The position numbers and the translations under genes are program-made. The notes beneath the pieces are model-generated. The model was given only the letters and a program-made list of their open reading frames with translations, did no database searches and was not told where the DNA came from. Below, piece by piece: positions 27,565 through 36,003 of a stretch of 64,000 nt of DNA (position 1 is the first letter of the stretch; each line of letters opens with the position of its first letter). Source of the stretch: Erythrobacter sp. (GTDB lineage: Bacteria > Pseudomonadota > Alphaproteobacteria > Sphingomonadales > Sphingomonadaceae). The DNA lies in the NCBI GenBank assembly GCA_029937545.1, contig JAPYPR010000008.1:1-64000 (forward strand), given 5' to 3'.

Positions 27565-28125
27565 TTATTCGGCCGGAGGCGCTGCGCCGGGTGCGTCCTG
27601 CTGCTGCTGTTGCATCATCTGCTGCATGGCGGCGGCGCGCGCCTGGAAATCTTCCTCGCTCATGAAGTCCACCACCTCGACCTCGAACACGAGATCGGCA
27701 TTGGCGGGGATGGGCGAGCCCGGCGGCGGCTCGGCGCCATAAGCCTGGTCCGCCGGGATGGTGAGGACGTATTCGCCGCCCTTCTTCATCTGCGTCAGGC
27801 CTTCGATGAAACCATCGATGATCGCGCCTTCCTGCAACAGCAGGGGATTGCCGGCCGGGAACAGGCCCGGCGGAATCGGCAGCGGCTGCGAACGGTCGAA
27901 TTCGGTCCCGTCGGTGAGCTTGCCGACATAATTTACGAACACGACGTCGCCGACCCGCGGCGATTCGCCGGTCCCTTCGGCGACGGTCTCGACCGAAACG
28001 CCCTTGGGCACGGCGGCCCAGGCGAGGCCTGCGCCGAGCAGCACGGCGATGATCACGCCGATCCACAGCTTGGTGAGCGAGCCCTTGGAAATGGGCTGGA
28101 GGGGAACGCGGGTAATCTCGGTCAT
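27565..28125 (-). CDS. FKBP-type peptidyl-prolyl isomerase, membrane-anchored
   Basis: This 186-aa protein has a cytoplasmic N-terminus of about 17 residues, one transmembrane helix (about 18-38) and a periplasmic FKBP domain. Motifs of the fold are VFVNYVGKLTDGTEFDRS, QEGAIIDGFIEGLTQMKKGGEYVLTIP and LVFEVEVVDF; they form the proline-isomerase pocket. The C-terminus is Gln/Met/Pro-rich (MMQQQQQ), probably disordered. It should help fold periplasmic or outer-membrane proteins. It is 37 nt downstream of the rpsU hairpin at 28150-28171 on the same strand. Confidence 0.92.
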   Translation of the reverse strand: MTEITRVPLQPISKGSLTKLWIGVIIAVLLGAGLAWAAVPKGVSVETVAEGTGESPRVGDVVFVNYVGKLTDGTEFDRSQPLPIPPGLFPAGNPLLLQEGAIIDGFIEGLTQMKKGGEYVLTIPADQAYGAEPPPGSPIPANADLVFEVEVVDFMSEEDFQARAAAMQQMMQQQQQDAPGAAPPAE

Positions 28126-28149
28126 GCAAATTCGCCTGTAATACGCAAA

Positions 28150-28171
28150 GGGCGCGGATTTCTCCGCGCCC
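28150..28171 (-). terminator. Hairpin terminator downstream of rpsU
   Basis: A perfect 9-bp stem (28150-28158 with 28163-28171) with a 4-nt loop lies 36 nt after the rpsU stop. On the minus strand it is followed by TTTG. The T-run is short, so read-through into the FKBP gene is possible. Confidence 0.7.
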
Positions 28172-28206
28172 TCATGGCTTAGCTTGTTTGGTGTCGCAAG
28201 CCGGGA

Positions 28207-28413
28207 TTACTTGACCCCGTCGCGCTCCATCCGCTTGCGCTCGAGCTTGCGCGCGCGGCGAACGGCAGCAGCTTTTTCGCGGGCACGCTTTTCGCTCGGC
28301 TTTTCGTAGTGGCGGCGCAGCTTCATTTCGCGATAGACGCCTTCCCGCTGCAGCTTCTTCTTGAGCGCGCGGAGGGCCTGGTCGACATTGTTATCGCGAA
28401 CCATGATCTGCAT
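28207..28413 (-). CDS. rpsU: 30S ribosomal protein S21
   Basis: This 68-aa, very basic protein of the small subunit platform helps mRNA binding near the anti-Shine-Dalgarno. It shows the canonical S21 start [20 protein letters not shown] and the [18 protein letters not shown] helix. The start at 28413 gives the standard alphaproteobacterial N-terminus; a longer in-frame frame up to 28623 is non-coding leader. The leader of about 200 nt up to crcB holds its promoter. Confidence 0.97.
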   Translation of the reverse strand: MQIMVRDNNVDQALRALKKKLQREGVYREMKLRRHYEKPSEKRAREKAAAVRRARKLERKRMERDGVK

Positions 28414-28622
28414 AAACTTCAATACCTCGACTTGCGGGCCAGAGCCCGCGGCTGGCGGGGTATGCCTCCTTGAATAGTGCTTCGTTGGATAAACGAAAAG
28501 CGCGCCGAATCCGTTCCGGATCGGCTCGAACCGGGGCGCACATACGGATTCGAGGCGCAAAAGGCAAGCGCTGACTGCGCGCTTCCCGTTTCCCGCGCGA
28601 GCCGCTAGGGGCGCTTGCAGCA

Positions 28623-29033
28623 ATGTCCACCTACTCCCCCGTCTTTGCCAGCCTCAACGTCGCCCTCGGCGGCGCGATCGGCGCCGTGCTGCGCTACCAA
28701 CTGGGTCGCGGCATGACGTGGTGGCTGGGGCCGCAGATGGTCTCGCTATTCCCTTGGGCGACGCTTGCCGCGAATGCCGTCGGCAGCCTCGCCATGGGGC
28801 TGCTCGCAGGGTGGCTGGCCTTTCGCGTTAGCGGCGATGGCGAGCAGATGCGCCTGTTGCTCGGCGTCGGCTTGCTGGGCGGCTTCACCACATTCAGCGC
28901 CCTCAGCCTCGAGATGGTCCTGCTGATCGAACGCGGGCAATTCCTCTTCGCCGCCCTTTACGCGATCCTCAGCTTCGCGCTCGGCATCAGCGCGCTGATG
29001 GTCGGCCTCACCCTGATGCGGAGCTTCGCATGA
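28623..29033 (+). CDS. crcB: Fluoride channel CrcB/FluC
   Basis: This 136-aa protein with four transmembrane helices exports fluoride as a dual-topology dimer. Hallmarks are [14 protein letters not shown] in the first helix, the [11 protein letters not shown] segment and the [12 protein letters not shown] box in the third helix. No fluoride riboswitch could be recognised in the roughly 200 nt upstream. Its stop overlaps the next gene by 4 nt (ATGA), and it is the first gene of a six-gene overlapping operon. Confidence 0.95.
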   Translation: MSTYSPVFASLNVALGGAIGAVLRYQLGRGMTWWLGPQMVSLFPWATLAANAVGSLAMGLLAGWLAFRVSGDGEQMRLLLGVGLLGGFTTFSALSLEMVLLIERGQFLFAALYAILSFALGISALMVGLTLMRSFA

Positions 29034-30154
29034 AAACCGCCGACGAAGTCCGCACCTTTACCGTCGAGCAGGACGATGACGGCGTCCGCCTGGACCGCTG
29101 GTTCAAGCGGCATCTGCCGCAGGTCGGCTTCGGCACGGTCAGCAAATGGGCGCGCACCGGCCAGATCCGCGTCGACGGCAAGCGCGCCAAGCCCGACGAC
29201 CGGATCGCCGCGGGCCAGCAGATCCGCGTGCCGCCGGGCGGCGATGCGCCGCACAAGAAGCCCAAGGCAAATCGCCTGCTGACCGAGGACGAAATCAGCC
29301 AGGCGCACGACATGGTCGTCAAGCAGACCAAGAGCGCGATCGTGCTGAACAAGCCGCCGGGTCTCGCCACACAGGGCGGCACCGGGACGACGCATCACGT
29401 CGACGGCCTGCTCGACGCCTTCGCGCCGGGCGAGGAGGACGTGCGCCCGCGCCTCGTCCACCGGCTCGACAAGGATACCTCGGGCGTGCTGCTGGTGGCG
29501 AAAACGCCGGGCAGCGCATCGTTCTTTTCCAAGCGCTTCTCTGGGCGCAGTGCGAAGAAGGTCTACTGGGCGCTGGTCGTCGGCGTGCCAGAAATCCGCG
29601 AGGGCGTGATCGAGGCGCCGCTCGCCAAGCAGCCCGGCTCGGGCGGCGAGAAAATGCATGTCGATCACGAAGGCGGGCAATCGGCGAAGACCAAGTACCG
29701 GGTGGTCGACAGCGCAGGCAAGAAGGCCGCGTGGCTCGAACTCCAGCCGCTGACCGGGCGCACCCACCAGTTGCGCGTGCATTGCGCGGCGATGGGCAAT
29801 CCGATCGTCGGCGACGGGAAATACGGCGGCAAGGATGCGTTTCTCACCGGCTCTATCAGCCGCAAGATGCACCTGCACGCTCGGCGCCTGATCATCGACA
29901 GCCCTGATGGCGGCAAGCTCGACACGACCGCCGACCTGCCCGAGCATTTCGCCGCGAGCATGGAGCAGCTCGGCTTCGATCCGAACATGAGCGATGCGAC
30001 GCCGATGCGAGACGATCCGCCGCCCAAGAGCCGCGAGGAGAAAAAACAGCAGGCCCGCCAACACGCGAAGAACTACCGCAAGTCGCAGCGCGGACCGCGG
30101 CGCACGCGGGGGGGATCGGGTGGAAAGCCGTCGAAGCCGAAGGGCAAGCGCTGA
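29030..30154 (+). CDS. RluC/RluD-family 23S rRNA pseudouridine synthase
   Basis: This 374-aa enzyme isomerises uridines in RNA. It has an N-terminal S4 RNA-binding domain (about residues 18-70) and the catalytic domain with the nucleophile Asp147 in HRLDKDTSG, followed by the PLTGRTHQLRVH motif. The last 50 residues are a Lys/Arg-rich tail (KKQQARQHAKNYRKS and beyond), longer than usual, that may add RNA affinity. It overlaps crcB by 4 nt and the following gene by one base. A second family member (rluD) is at 57033, so this one may be RluC-like. Confidence 0.9.
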   Translation: MKTADEVRTFTVEQDDDGVRLDRWFKRHLPQVGFGTVSKWARTGQIRVDGKRAKPDDRIAAGQQIRVPPGGDAPHKKPKANRLLTEDEISQAHDMVVKQTKSAIVLNKPPGLATQGGTGTTHHVDGLLDAFAPGEEDVRPRLVHRLDKDTSGVLLVAKTPGSASFFSKRFSGRSAKKVYWALVVGVPEIREGVIEAPLAKQPGSGGEKMHVDHEGGQSAKTKYRVVDSAGKKAAWLELQPLTGRTHQLRVHCAAMGNPIVGDGKYGGKDAFLTGSISRKMHLHARRLIIDSPDGGKLDTTADLPEHFAASMEQLGFDPNMSDATPMRDDPPPKSREEKKQQARQHAKNYRKSQRGPRRTRGGSGGKPSKPKGKR

Positions 30155-30753
30155 TGCACCCCGACCCGAAGTTCAGGGCCGACGACGAAGCGCTGCTTTC
30201 GCGGCTTCTCGGCGAAGTCGGTTTCGGGACGGTGTTTGCTCAGACCGCGGACGGCCCGCGGGTCGCTCACACGCCTGTCGCCATGGGCCCGGACGGTGGC
30301 ATCCGCTTCCATCTCGCCAAGCGCAATTTGCTCACTCCGCAGCTCGACGGGGCGCAGGCGCTGATCGTGATCGACGGCCCGCAGGGCTACATTTCACCGC
30401 GCTGGTATGCGAAGCACGACACCGTGCCGACGTGGAATTATGTTTCTATCGAGCTCGAAGGCCGGGTGTCGGTGCTCGACGAAGCGGGGCTGGAGGAGAT
30501 GCTGCACGAGCTGATCGTACGGCATGAAGGCAAGCTTTCCGGAGAACGCTGGAGCGCAGCCGAAACCAGCGAGCGCGTCTGGGCCGCGCAGCTCGAGGGC
30601 ATCGTGGGCTACGAACTGACCGTCACCGCCAGCCGCTCGACAGTGAAGCTCTCGCAGAAAAGCAGCGCCGAAGAGCGTGAGCGTATCGCGGCGGGTCTGG
30701 TCTCCGCAAGCAACCCCGCGCTCGCCGACTGGATGCGGGAAGCGGCGGCGTGA
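30154..30753 (+). CDS. PaiB-like FMN-binding protein
   Basis: This 199-aa protein has the split-barrel flavin-binding fold. The PaiB signatures are present: TPVAM, HLAKRN, and YISPRWYAKHDTVPTWNY near residues 90-107. PaiB proteins are described as FMN-binding negative regulators of sporulation or protease genes in Bacillus, but in Gram-negatives their role is unclear and they may be flavin reductase-like. Its start overlaps the pseudouridine synthase stop (TGATG) and its stop overlaps the HAD gene start (GTGA). Confidence 0.88.
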   Translation: MHPDPKFRADDEALLSRLLGEVGFGTVFAQTADGPRVAHTPVAMGPDGGIRFHLAKRNLLTPQLDGAQALIVIDGPQGYISPRWYAKHDTVPTWNYVSIELEGRVSVLDEAGLEEMLHELIVRHEGKLSGERWSAAETSERVWAAQLEGIVGYELTVTASRSTVKLSQKSSAEERERIAAGLVSASNPALADWMREAAA

Positions 30754-31403
30754 ACCGCCTCGCCATCTTCGATTGCGACGGCACGCTGGTCGATGGCCAG
30801 GCGGCGGTGTGCGAGACGATGGAGCGCGCGTTCGGCACCATCGGCGCGCCGCCGCCGGAGCGCAATGCGATCCGCCGGACGGTGGGCCTGAGCCTGCCCC
30901 TCGCCGTGCGGCAGTTGATGATGGACGGCCGCGAGGTCGACCGACTGCAGGTGGTCGAGGCCTACAAGCGCATCTTCCGCGACATTCGCCTGTCGGGCAA
31001 ACTGGACGAACCGCTGTTCGACGGCATGCGCGAATTGCTCGAAAGGCTCTCCGCCGATGGCTGGCTGCTCGGCGTGGCGACCGGCAAGAGCGACCGTGGC
31101 TTGCACGCCTGCCTCGAAACGCATCGCATCAAGGACCTGTTCGTAACCCTCCACGGGGCGGACCGCTATCCGTCGAAACCCAATCCGGCAATGCTGGAGG
31201 CCGCGCTGGCCGAGGCCGGCGTCGAACCGCAGGCGGCCGTGATGATCGGCGATACCAGCTTCGACATTGAGATGGCCCGCGCGGCCGACATGCGCGCCCT
31301 CGGGGTGGCCTGGGGCTATCACGAACCGAGCGAACTGCTGCAAACCGGTGCCAGCGCGGTGGCCGAAACGATGGAGGAGCTGGAGGACATGATCCGTGGC
31401 TGA
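30750..31403 (+). CDS. HAD-superfamily hydrolase (phosphoglycolate phosphatase-like)
   Basis: This 217-aa protein starts at GTG 30750, overlapping the PaiB-like stop by 4 nt. It has the HAD motif I FDCDGTLVD with nucleophile Asp8 and acid/base Asp10, motif II in VATGKSD, the motif III lysine in KPNP and motif IV MIGDTSFDIEMA. An alpha-helical cap between residues 15 and 80 places it in the Gph/beta-phosphoglucomutase branch. Substrate is unknown; phosphoglycolate and other small sugar phosphates are typical. Confidence 0.9.
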   Translation: MNRLAIFDCDGTLVDGQAAVCETMERAFGTIGAPPPERNAIRRTVGLSLPLAVRQLMMDGREVDRLQVVEAYKRIFRDIRLSGKLDEPLFDGMRELLERLSADGWLLGVATGKSDRGLHACLETHRIKDLFVTLHGADRYPSKPNPAMLEAALAEAGVEPQAAVMIGDTSFDIEMARAADMRALGVAWGYHEPSELLQTGASAVAETMEELEDMIRG

Positions 31404-31608
31404 GCCCGATCCCGCCGCAAGCCGTTTCTGGCTGTTGCAGCTCACGCGCCTGTCAGGAGCCGCGATGGTCGTCGTCGGCGCGCTGATCGTCGCCGAAGCG
31501 ATTGCGCTTCCCTATGCGCTGGGCATCGCGCTGCTGGTACTGGGGCTGGTGGAATTCTTTGTGATCCCCACGCAGCTCGCCAAGCGCTGGAGCACACGCG
31601 ACAAATGA
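31396..31608 (+). CDS. Small two-helix membrane protein, unknown function
   Basis: This 70-aa protein starts at GTG 31396 (overlapping the HAD gene by 8 nt) and ends overlapping the ATP12 gene by 4 nt. Two hydrophobic helices cover residues about 22-36 and 38-56, with a short basic C-terminus (KRWSTRDK). Tight overlaps on both sides and good codon use support it as a real gene. I do not recognise a family. Confidence 0.75.
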   Translation: MAEPDPAASRFWLLQLTRLSGAAMVVVGALIVAEAIALPYALGIALLVLGLVEFFVIPTQLAKRWSTRDK

Positions 31609-32303
31609 AGCGCTTCTACAAAGACGCGAGCGTGCAGCCGACCAAGGGCGGCTATCGCGTGCTGCTCGACGGCAGCCCGATCAGGACGCAAATGGGCCGG
31701 CAGCAAATCGTGCCGACCGAAACACTCGCCGATGCCCTGGCGGCGGAATGGGCCGAACAGGGCGAGGAGATAGACCCTCGCAAGTTCCTGTTCCGCGATC
31801 ACGCCGATTTCGCCATCGACATCGTCGGACAGCATCGGGACGAGACGATCGCCAAGCTGCTGGCCTTCGCGGAAACCGATACGCTGTGCTATCGCGCCGA
31901 TCCTGACGAGCCGCTCTATCGCCGACAGAAGGAGGATTGGGAGCCGCTGCTCTGTCATCTCGAAGACAAGCACGGTGTCGCATTTCAGCGGATCAGCGGC
32001 GTCATGCACAGGCCACAGCCGCCCGAAACGATCGCGACCCTGAAGTCCCATCTCGAACAGCTCGACGATTTCGCGCTGGCGGGAATGACCGCCCTCGCAT
32101 CGCTGAGTGCATCGCTGGCCATCGCCCTCCTGTCAGACGACGAGGCCGTGAACGATCCGATGCTGCTATGGCGCGATGCCAATCTCGAAGAAGAATGGCA
32201 GGCCGACCAGTGGGGTCGCGAGGAAGAGGCCGAAAAGCGTCGCCGGAAAAAGGGCGACGAGTTCTCCGCCGCTCACACCTTCATGCTGCTGGCGAAAAGC
32301 TGA
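31605..32303 (+). CDS. ATP12-family F1-ATPase assembly chaperone
   Basis: This 232-aa protein resembles ATP12, the chaperone that binds the F1 alpha subunit before hexamer assembly; homologues occur in alphaproteobacteria and mitochondria. Visible hallmarks are the N-terminal VLLDGSPIRTQMGR strand pair, the central DTLCYRADPDEPLYRRQKEDWEPLL segment and the LEQLDDFALAGMTALASLSASL helix. It is the last gene of the crcB operon. No atp genes are in the window. Confidence 0.92.
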   Translation: MKRFYKDASVQPTKGGYRVLLDGSPIRTQMGRQQIVPTETLADALAAEWAEQGEEIDPRKFLFRDHADFAIDIVGQHRDETIAKLLAFAETDTLCYRADPDEPLYRRQKEDWEPLLCHLEDKHGVAFQRISGVMHRPQPPETIATLKSHLEQLDDFALAGMTALASLSASLAIALLSDDEAVNDPMLLWRDANLEEEWQADQWGREEEAEKRRRKKGDEFSAAHTFMLLAKS

Positions 32304-32307
32304 CCCG

Positions 32308-32907
32308 TCAGCCGACCCAGTCGGCAATCTGCACTGCAACGTCGTTCGCCGCCCGGTTGAGCGCCGGACCGACGCTTTCACGGTCGGCAGCGATGCCCGG
32401 GATGCGCGCTTCGAAGCGGCGGGTTTCGATCGCACTACCCTCGCCCGGCTTCACCGCGTCGAACACCAGCACCACGCTGGACGACGGCACGTCGTAACCG
32501 AACTGACGCAGCGTTCCGGTGAGGCGGTTCTCGGCCAGCACGCCGGGGTCGTCGCCGTCTATGACGACGCGGCCCGAGCGGGTGCGGATGGTTTCGGCGA
32601 TCAGGCGACGCAGCAGGCGCGCGGGCCTTTCGACCCAGGTCGCTTCCTGGAGATATGCGAGCTTGGTCGGATCGATCTGGACCGGCACACGCGTCACGTC
32701 CAGCGCGGCGGGCGCTTCGAACTCGGACAGGACCAGCGCGGTTCCGGCATTGGCGGAGCCGCGCGCGCCCACCGGAGCCGAAGCGGTCGGCGTCAGCGTC
32801 AGCAGATTGTCGGGCGTCTCGCCGCCGAAGCTGATGCAGCCCGCGAGCAAGGCGATCGGGGCCAGTGCGGCCAGTCGAGGAAAACGGGTCGTCATCATGC
32901 GCCTCAC
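32308..32907 (-). CDS. ABC-type transport auxiliary lipoprotein (DUF330/PqiC-like)
   Basis: This protein of about 199 aa has a lipoprotein signal (lipobox LLAGC, Cys24 from the GTG at 32907) and a DUF330-type domain (LVLSEFEAPAALDVTRVPVQ, RTRSGRVVIDG). Such proteins sit in the outer membrane and complete Mce/Mla or Pqi phospholipid-transport systems. The start is uncertain: GTG 32907 overlaps the upstream MCE stop (GTGA), while ATG codons at 32898 and 32895 are also possible. It is the last gene of the operon and converges on the ATP12 gene with a 4-nt gap. Confidence 0.85.
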   Translation of the reverse strand: MRRMMTTRFPRLAALAPIALLAGCISFGGETPDNLLTLTPTASAPVGARGSANAGTALVLSEFEAPAALDVTRVPVQIDPTKLAYLQEATWVERPARLLRRLIAETIRTRSGRVVIDGDDPGVLAENRLTGTLRQFGYDVPSSSVVLVFDAVKPGEGSAIETRRFEARIPGIAADRESVGPALNRAANDVAVQIADWVG

Positions 32908-33854
32908 GGTTCGTAATCGGGCAGCGGTTGCGAGCTCAGCAGGGCACCTGCGCCCTTTTCGTCGATCTTCTCGGTCACGTCGCGCAGCGCCTTGCTGGTA
33001 GCGCGCAGGTCGCGCAGCGTGGCTTCGGCGGCCGGCAGCGTGCTTTCGGTCAGTTGCTTGGTTGCGGGCCGCGCATCGGCGAGCGTCTGCTCAAGCGCCC
33101 TGGCGGCACCACTGGCGGAATTCAGCGTACCGCGGAGCTGTTCGGCGAGTTGCGAGCCTTCCTGGTTGATCAGCCTGTCGGTTGACTGTGTGACTTTCTC
33201 GAACGCATCGAGCGCTTCGCTGGATTCGCGCAATGTCACCTGCAGTTCTGACAGTACTCGCTCGATCTGCGGCGTGGCAGAGGCAAGATCGGCGCTCATG
33301 CGCTCGGTATTGCGCAGGATGCCCTGCAGCGAATTCTGGTTCTCGTCCGACAGCAGCAGTGTGAGCCGCTCTGTCAGCGTGGCCAAGCGCTCAAGCAGCA
33401 GCGGCGCGCTGGCGAGTACGGCACCGATCCCGCCCCCTGAGGTCGGCGGGATGATCGGCACACCTTCGGTGCAGGCGGTCGTTTCGCAGGATATCGGCGG
33501 AGCGCCAGTGCGAGCCCCGTCGAGCGTGATCGTCGAAACGCCGGTGAAGCTGCCCTGGATCGTCGCGGTAGTCCCGACCAGGATAGGCACTTCCTCGCGC
33601 ACCTTGATGCGAACACGCACGAATTCGGGATCCTTGTCCCACAGTTCGATCTGGTTGACCTGACCGACGGGAACACCCGCGAAATCGACCGAGCTGCCGT
33701 TCGCGAGGCCCGCCACGGACTGCTTGAAGAAGATGTCGTACTCGTTCTGGTCCCCGCCGCCGAGCCGCGCGAGCCAGACGATGAACAGCGCAAGGGCACC
33801 GAGGATCAGCAAGGTAACCGCCCCCACCCAGATATGATTTGCCCGCGTTTCCAT
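32904..33854 (-). CDS. MlaD/MCE-domain substrate-binding protein
   Basis: This 316-aa periplasmic protein has one N-terminal transmembrane helix (about residues 10-29), an MCE domain (about 38-115, with YDIFFKQSVAGLANGSSVDF and VPVGQV) and a long helical C-terminal half with heptad-like repeats that should form a coiled-coil needle or tunnel. MCE rings bind phospholipid between the inner and outer membranes. It lies 10 nt after the ATPase gene and overlaps the DUF330 lipoprotein gene. The helical tail is longer than in E. coli MlaD (183 aa). Confidence 0.92.
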   Translation of the reverse strand: METRANHIWVGAVTLLILGALALFIVWLARLGGGDQNEYDIFFKQSVAGLANGSSVDFAGVPVGQVNQIELWDKDPEFVRVRIKVREEVPILVGTTATIQGSFTGVSTITLDGARTGAPPISCETTACTEGVPIIPPTSGGGIGAVLASAPLLLERLATLTERLTLLLSDENQNSLQGILRNTERMSADLASATPQIERVLSELQVTLRESSEALDAFEKVTQSTDRLINQEGSQLAEQLRGTLNSASGAARALEQTLADARPATKQLTESTLPAAEATLRDLRATSKALRDVTEKIDEKGAGALLSSQPLPDYEP

Positions 33855-33864
33855 CCGTCAGCCT

Positions 33865-34764
33865 CTATGCCTTGTCATCATGCTTATTGTCCAACGCTTT
33901 GACCGCGTGCGCGGCAATGGGATGGTCCATGTGCTGCCGCAGCTCGTCGAGCGCTTGCGCGGTGAGCGCGGCGCGGCCGCGCGGGCCGTTGAAATATTCC
34001 TGGATCCACGGGTGATCGAGCTGCATCAGGTTCGGCACCGTATCGACGGCGATCACCTTCTTGTCGGCCAGCACGGCCACGCGGTCACAGATTTCGTGCA
34101 GCGTATCGAGGTCGTGGGTGATCAGGAACACCGTAAGGCCTAGCGTTTCTTTCAACTCCCGGGTCAGCCGGTCGAAGGCCGCCGCGCCGATCGGGTCGAG
34201 GCCGGCAGTCGGCTCGTCGAGGAACAGGAGTTCGGGGTCGAGCGCGAGCGCGCGGGCCAGGCCGGCGCGCTTCTTCATCCCGCCCGACAGCTCGCTGGGG
34301 AACTTGCCCGCGGCTTCTTCGGGCAGACCGGACAGCACCGTCTTGAACCGCGCGATCTCGTCCAGCAGCTCGGGGGAAATGTCCGGGAAGAACTGCTTCA
34401 GCGGTACCTGCACGTTCTCGCCGACCGTCAGCGTGGAAAACAGCGCCCCGCCCTGAAACAGCACGCCCCAGCGGTTACGCACGCCGATCTCCGCATCGGG
34501 ATCGCCCTCGGTCATCGATTTGCCGAAGACCCGGATCTCGCCTTCGGTGGGAGGTTGCAGCCCGATGATCGAGCGCATCAACACGCTCTTGCCGGTGCCC
34601 GAACCGCCGACCACGCCGAGGATTTCGCCGCGCCGTACCTTGAGGTCGAGATCTTCGTGCACGGTTTGCGAGCCGAAGCGGTTGACCAGCCCCTCCACCA
34701 CGATGGGATGCTCACCGCGATAGCGCTCGTGCCGGCCGAGGGTTCTGCCGTCGTCCAGCGCCAT
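33865..34764 (-). CDS. Mla-type ABC transporter ATP-binding protein (MlaF-like)
   Basis: This 299-aa ATPase energises the MCE lipid transporter. It has Walker A GGSGTGKS (about residues 53-60), the ABC signature LSGGMKKR, Walker B LLFLDEPTAGLDP and the switch histidine in LITHDLDTLHE. ATG 34764 is chosen because it overlaps the permease stop by one base (TGATG); a GTG nine bases upstream is also possible. The C-terminal 45 residues after PNLMQLDHPWIQEYF match the MlaF-type tail that contacts the small STAS partner in E. coli. Confidence 0.94.
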   Translation of the reverse strand: MALDDGRTLGRHERYRGEHPIVVEGLVNRFGSQTVHEDLDLKVRRGEILGVVGGSGTGKSVLMRSIIGLQPPTEGEIRVFGKSMTEGDPDAEIGVRNRWGVLFQGGALFSTLTVGENVQVPLKQFFPDISPELLDEIARFKTVLSGLPEEAAGKFPSELSGGMKKRAGLARALALDPELLFLDEPTAGLDPIGAAAFDRLTRELKETLGLTVFLITHDLDTLHEICDRVAVLADKKVIAVDTVPNLMQLDHPWIQEYFNGPRGRAALTAQALDELRQHMDHPIAAHAVKALDNKHDDKA

Positions 34765-35876
34765 CAGCCCCACCCGATCTCGGTGAAGAACACCGCGAAA
34801 AAGGCGTCGATGACGATCACCGCGAAGATCGCGGAGACCACGGCCATCGTCGTGCGCCGTCCGACTTCTTCCGAATTACCCTTGACCTGCATGCCGTGAT
34901 AGCAGCCTGCCAGCGCCACGATCAGGCCGAATACCGGGGCCTTCACCAGCCCGACCCAGAGGTCGTAGATCGGCACCACATCCTGGATGCGCGCGAGAAA
35001 GGTCCAGAATGGGATGCCCAGCATGACATCGCCGATCACCGCGCCCCCGACGATAGCGACCAGGGCAGCATAGAAGCCGAGCAGCGGCATCATCAGGATA
35101 GCCGCCAGGATGCGCGGGATAACCAGCGCCTCCATCGGCGAAATGCCGATAGTGCGCATCGCGTCGATCTCCTCGGTCAGTTTCATCGTGCCGAGTTGGG
35201 CGGCGAATGCGCTGCCCGAACGACCCGCGACCATGATCGCTGTCATCAACACGCCCAGCTCTCGCAAGGTGATGCGTCCGACGAGGTTGATGGTCAGCGT
35301 CTCGGCGCCGAATTGCGCCAGCTGCACGGCGCCCTGCTGCGCTATGACGATGCCGATGAGGAAGCTCATCAATCCCACGATCGGCAGCGCATTGACACCG
35401 ACGAGCTCCAGCTGGCGGACCAGTGCTAGCCAGCGGAAGCGGCGCGGATGGCGGATGAGATTGCCGACGGCGGCGATCAGTGCGCCGAGGAAGCCGAGCA
35501 CGCCGAACACACCGTCGCGCACATTGTAGACCTTGTCGCCGATGGCGTCGGGGACGCGCGTCCACACCGGCAGGCGCGGCGCGGCCACCTCTTCCTCACC
35601 GCGCGAGCCCTTCAATGCATCGATAAGCCGCGTGGCACGATCGCTCGCGCCGGTGACTTCGGCTTCGTGATCGCTGGCTATCGTGCTGGCGACCCAGGCA
35701 CCCACCGTGTCGATTTCGCTGATGTCGGAGAGGTCGATCCTGGCGATCGGGCCGTCCAGATGGCGCAGCTCTTCGTCGACCGAGCCGATGGTCGATACCA
35801 GATAGGGTCCGGACAGGGCGAGCACCTGCCCCCCTTCGTCCCCCTCGAACAGCTCGTATTCGGCGAAACCACCCAT
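34764..35876 (-). CDS. STAS-MlaE fusion, lipid-transport ABC permease
   Basis: This 370-aa protein fuses an N-terminal STAS-like domain (about residues 1-95, [18 protein letters not shown]) to a MlaE permease with five to six transmembrane helices ([37 protein letters not shown], the E-x-D-A-M-R coupling loop in [13 protein letters not shown]). In E. coli the STAS part is a separate protein, MlaB. It is the first gene of an operon with ATPase, MCE protein and lipoprotein. No MlaC is present, so lipid transfer to the outer membrane may rely on the DUF330 lipoprotein. Confidence 0.92.
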   Translation of the reverse strand: MGGFAEYELFEGDEGGQVLALSGPYLVSTIGSVDEELRHLDGPIARIDLSDISEIDTVGAWVASTIASDHEAEVTGASDRATRLIDALKGSRGEEEVAAPRLPVWTRVPDAIGDKVYNVRDGVFGVLGFLGALIAAVGNLIRHPRRFRWLALVRQLELVGVNALPIVGLMSFLIGIVIAQQGAVQLAQFGAETLTINLVGRITLRELGVLMTAIMVAGRSGSAFAAQLGTMKLTEEIDAMRTIGISPMEALVIPRILAAILMMPLLGFYAALVAIVGGAVIGDVMLGIPFWTFLARIQDVVPIYDLWVGLVKAPVFGLIVALAGCYHGMQVKGNSEEVGRRTTMAVVSAIFAVIVIDAFFAVFFTEIGWG

Positions 35877-36003
35877 CGCTTCACCCTATGCGGGGAATTG
35901 TAGTGCGAAACAAGCGACTATCGCACAGGTACACCATCCGGCGTTGCATCGCAGCATGGGCGCTGGCAAGGCGATTGGGAGAAATATCGAGCGAACAGAG
36001 ATA

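Noticed and set aside
25665..27665. A 666-aa plus-strand open frame opposite gatA/gatC
   Set aside because: It is antisense to well-conserved GatA and GatC and has low-quality composition.
28424..28622. Fluoride riboswitch upstream of crcB
   Set aside because: I looked for the conserved pseudoknot motif of the crcB riboswitch and did not see it; the region is also the rpsU leader.
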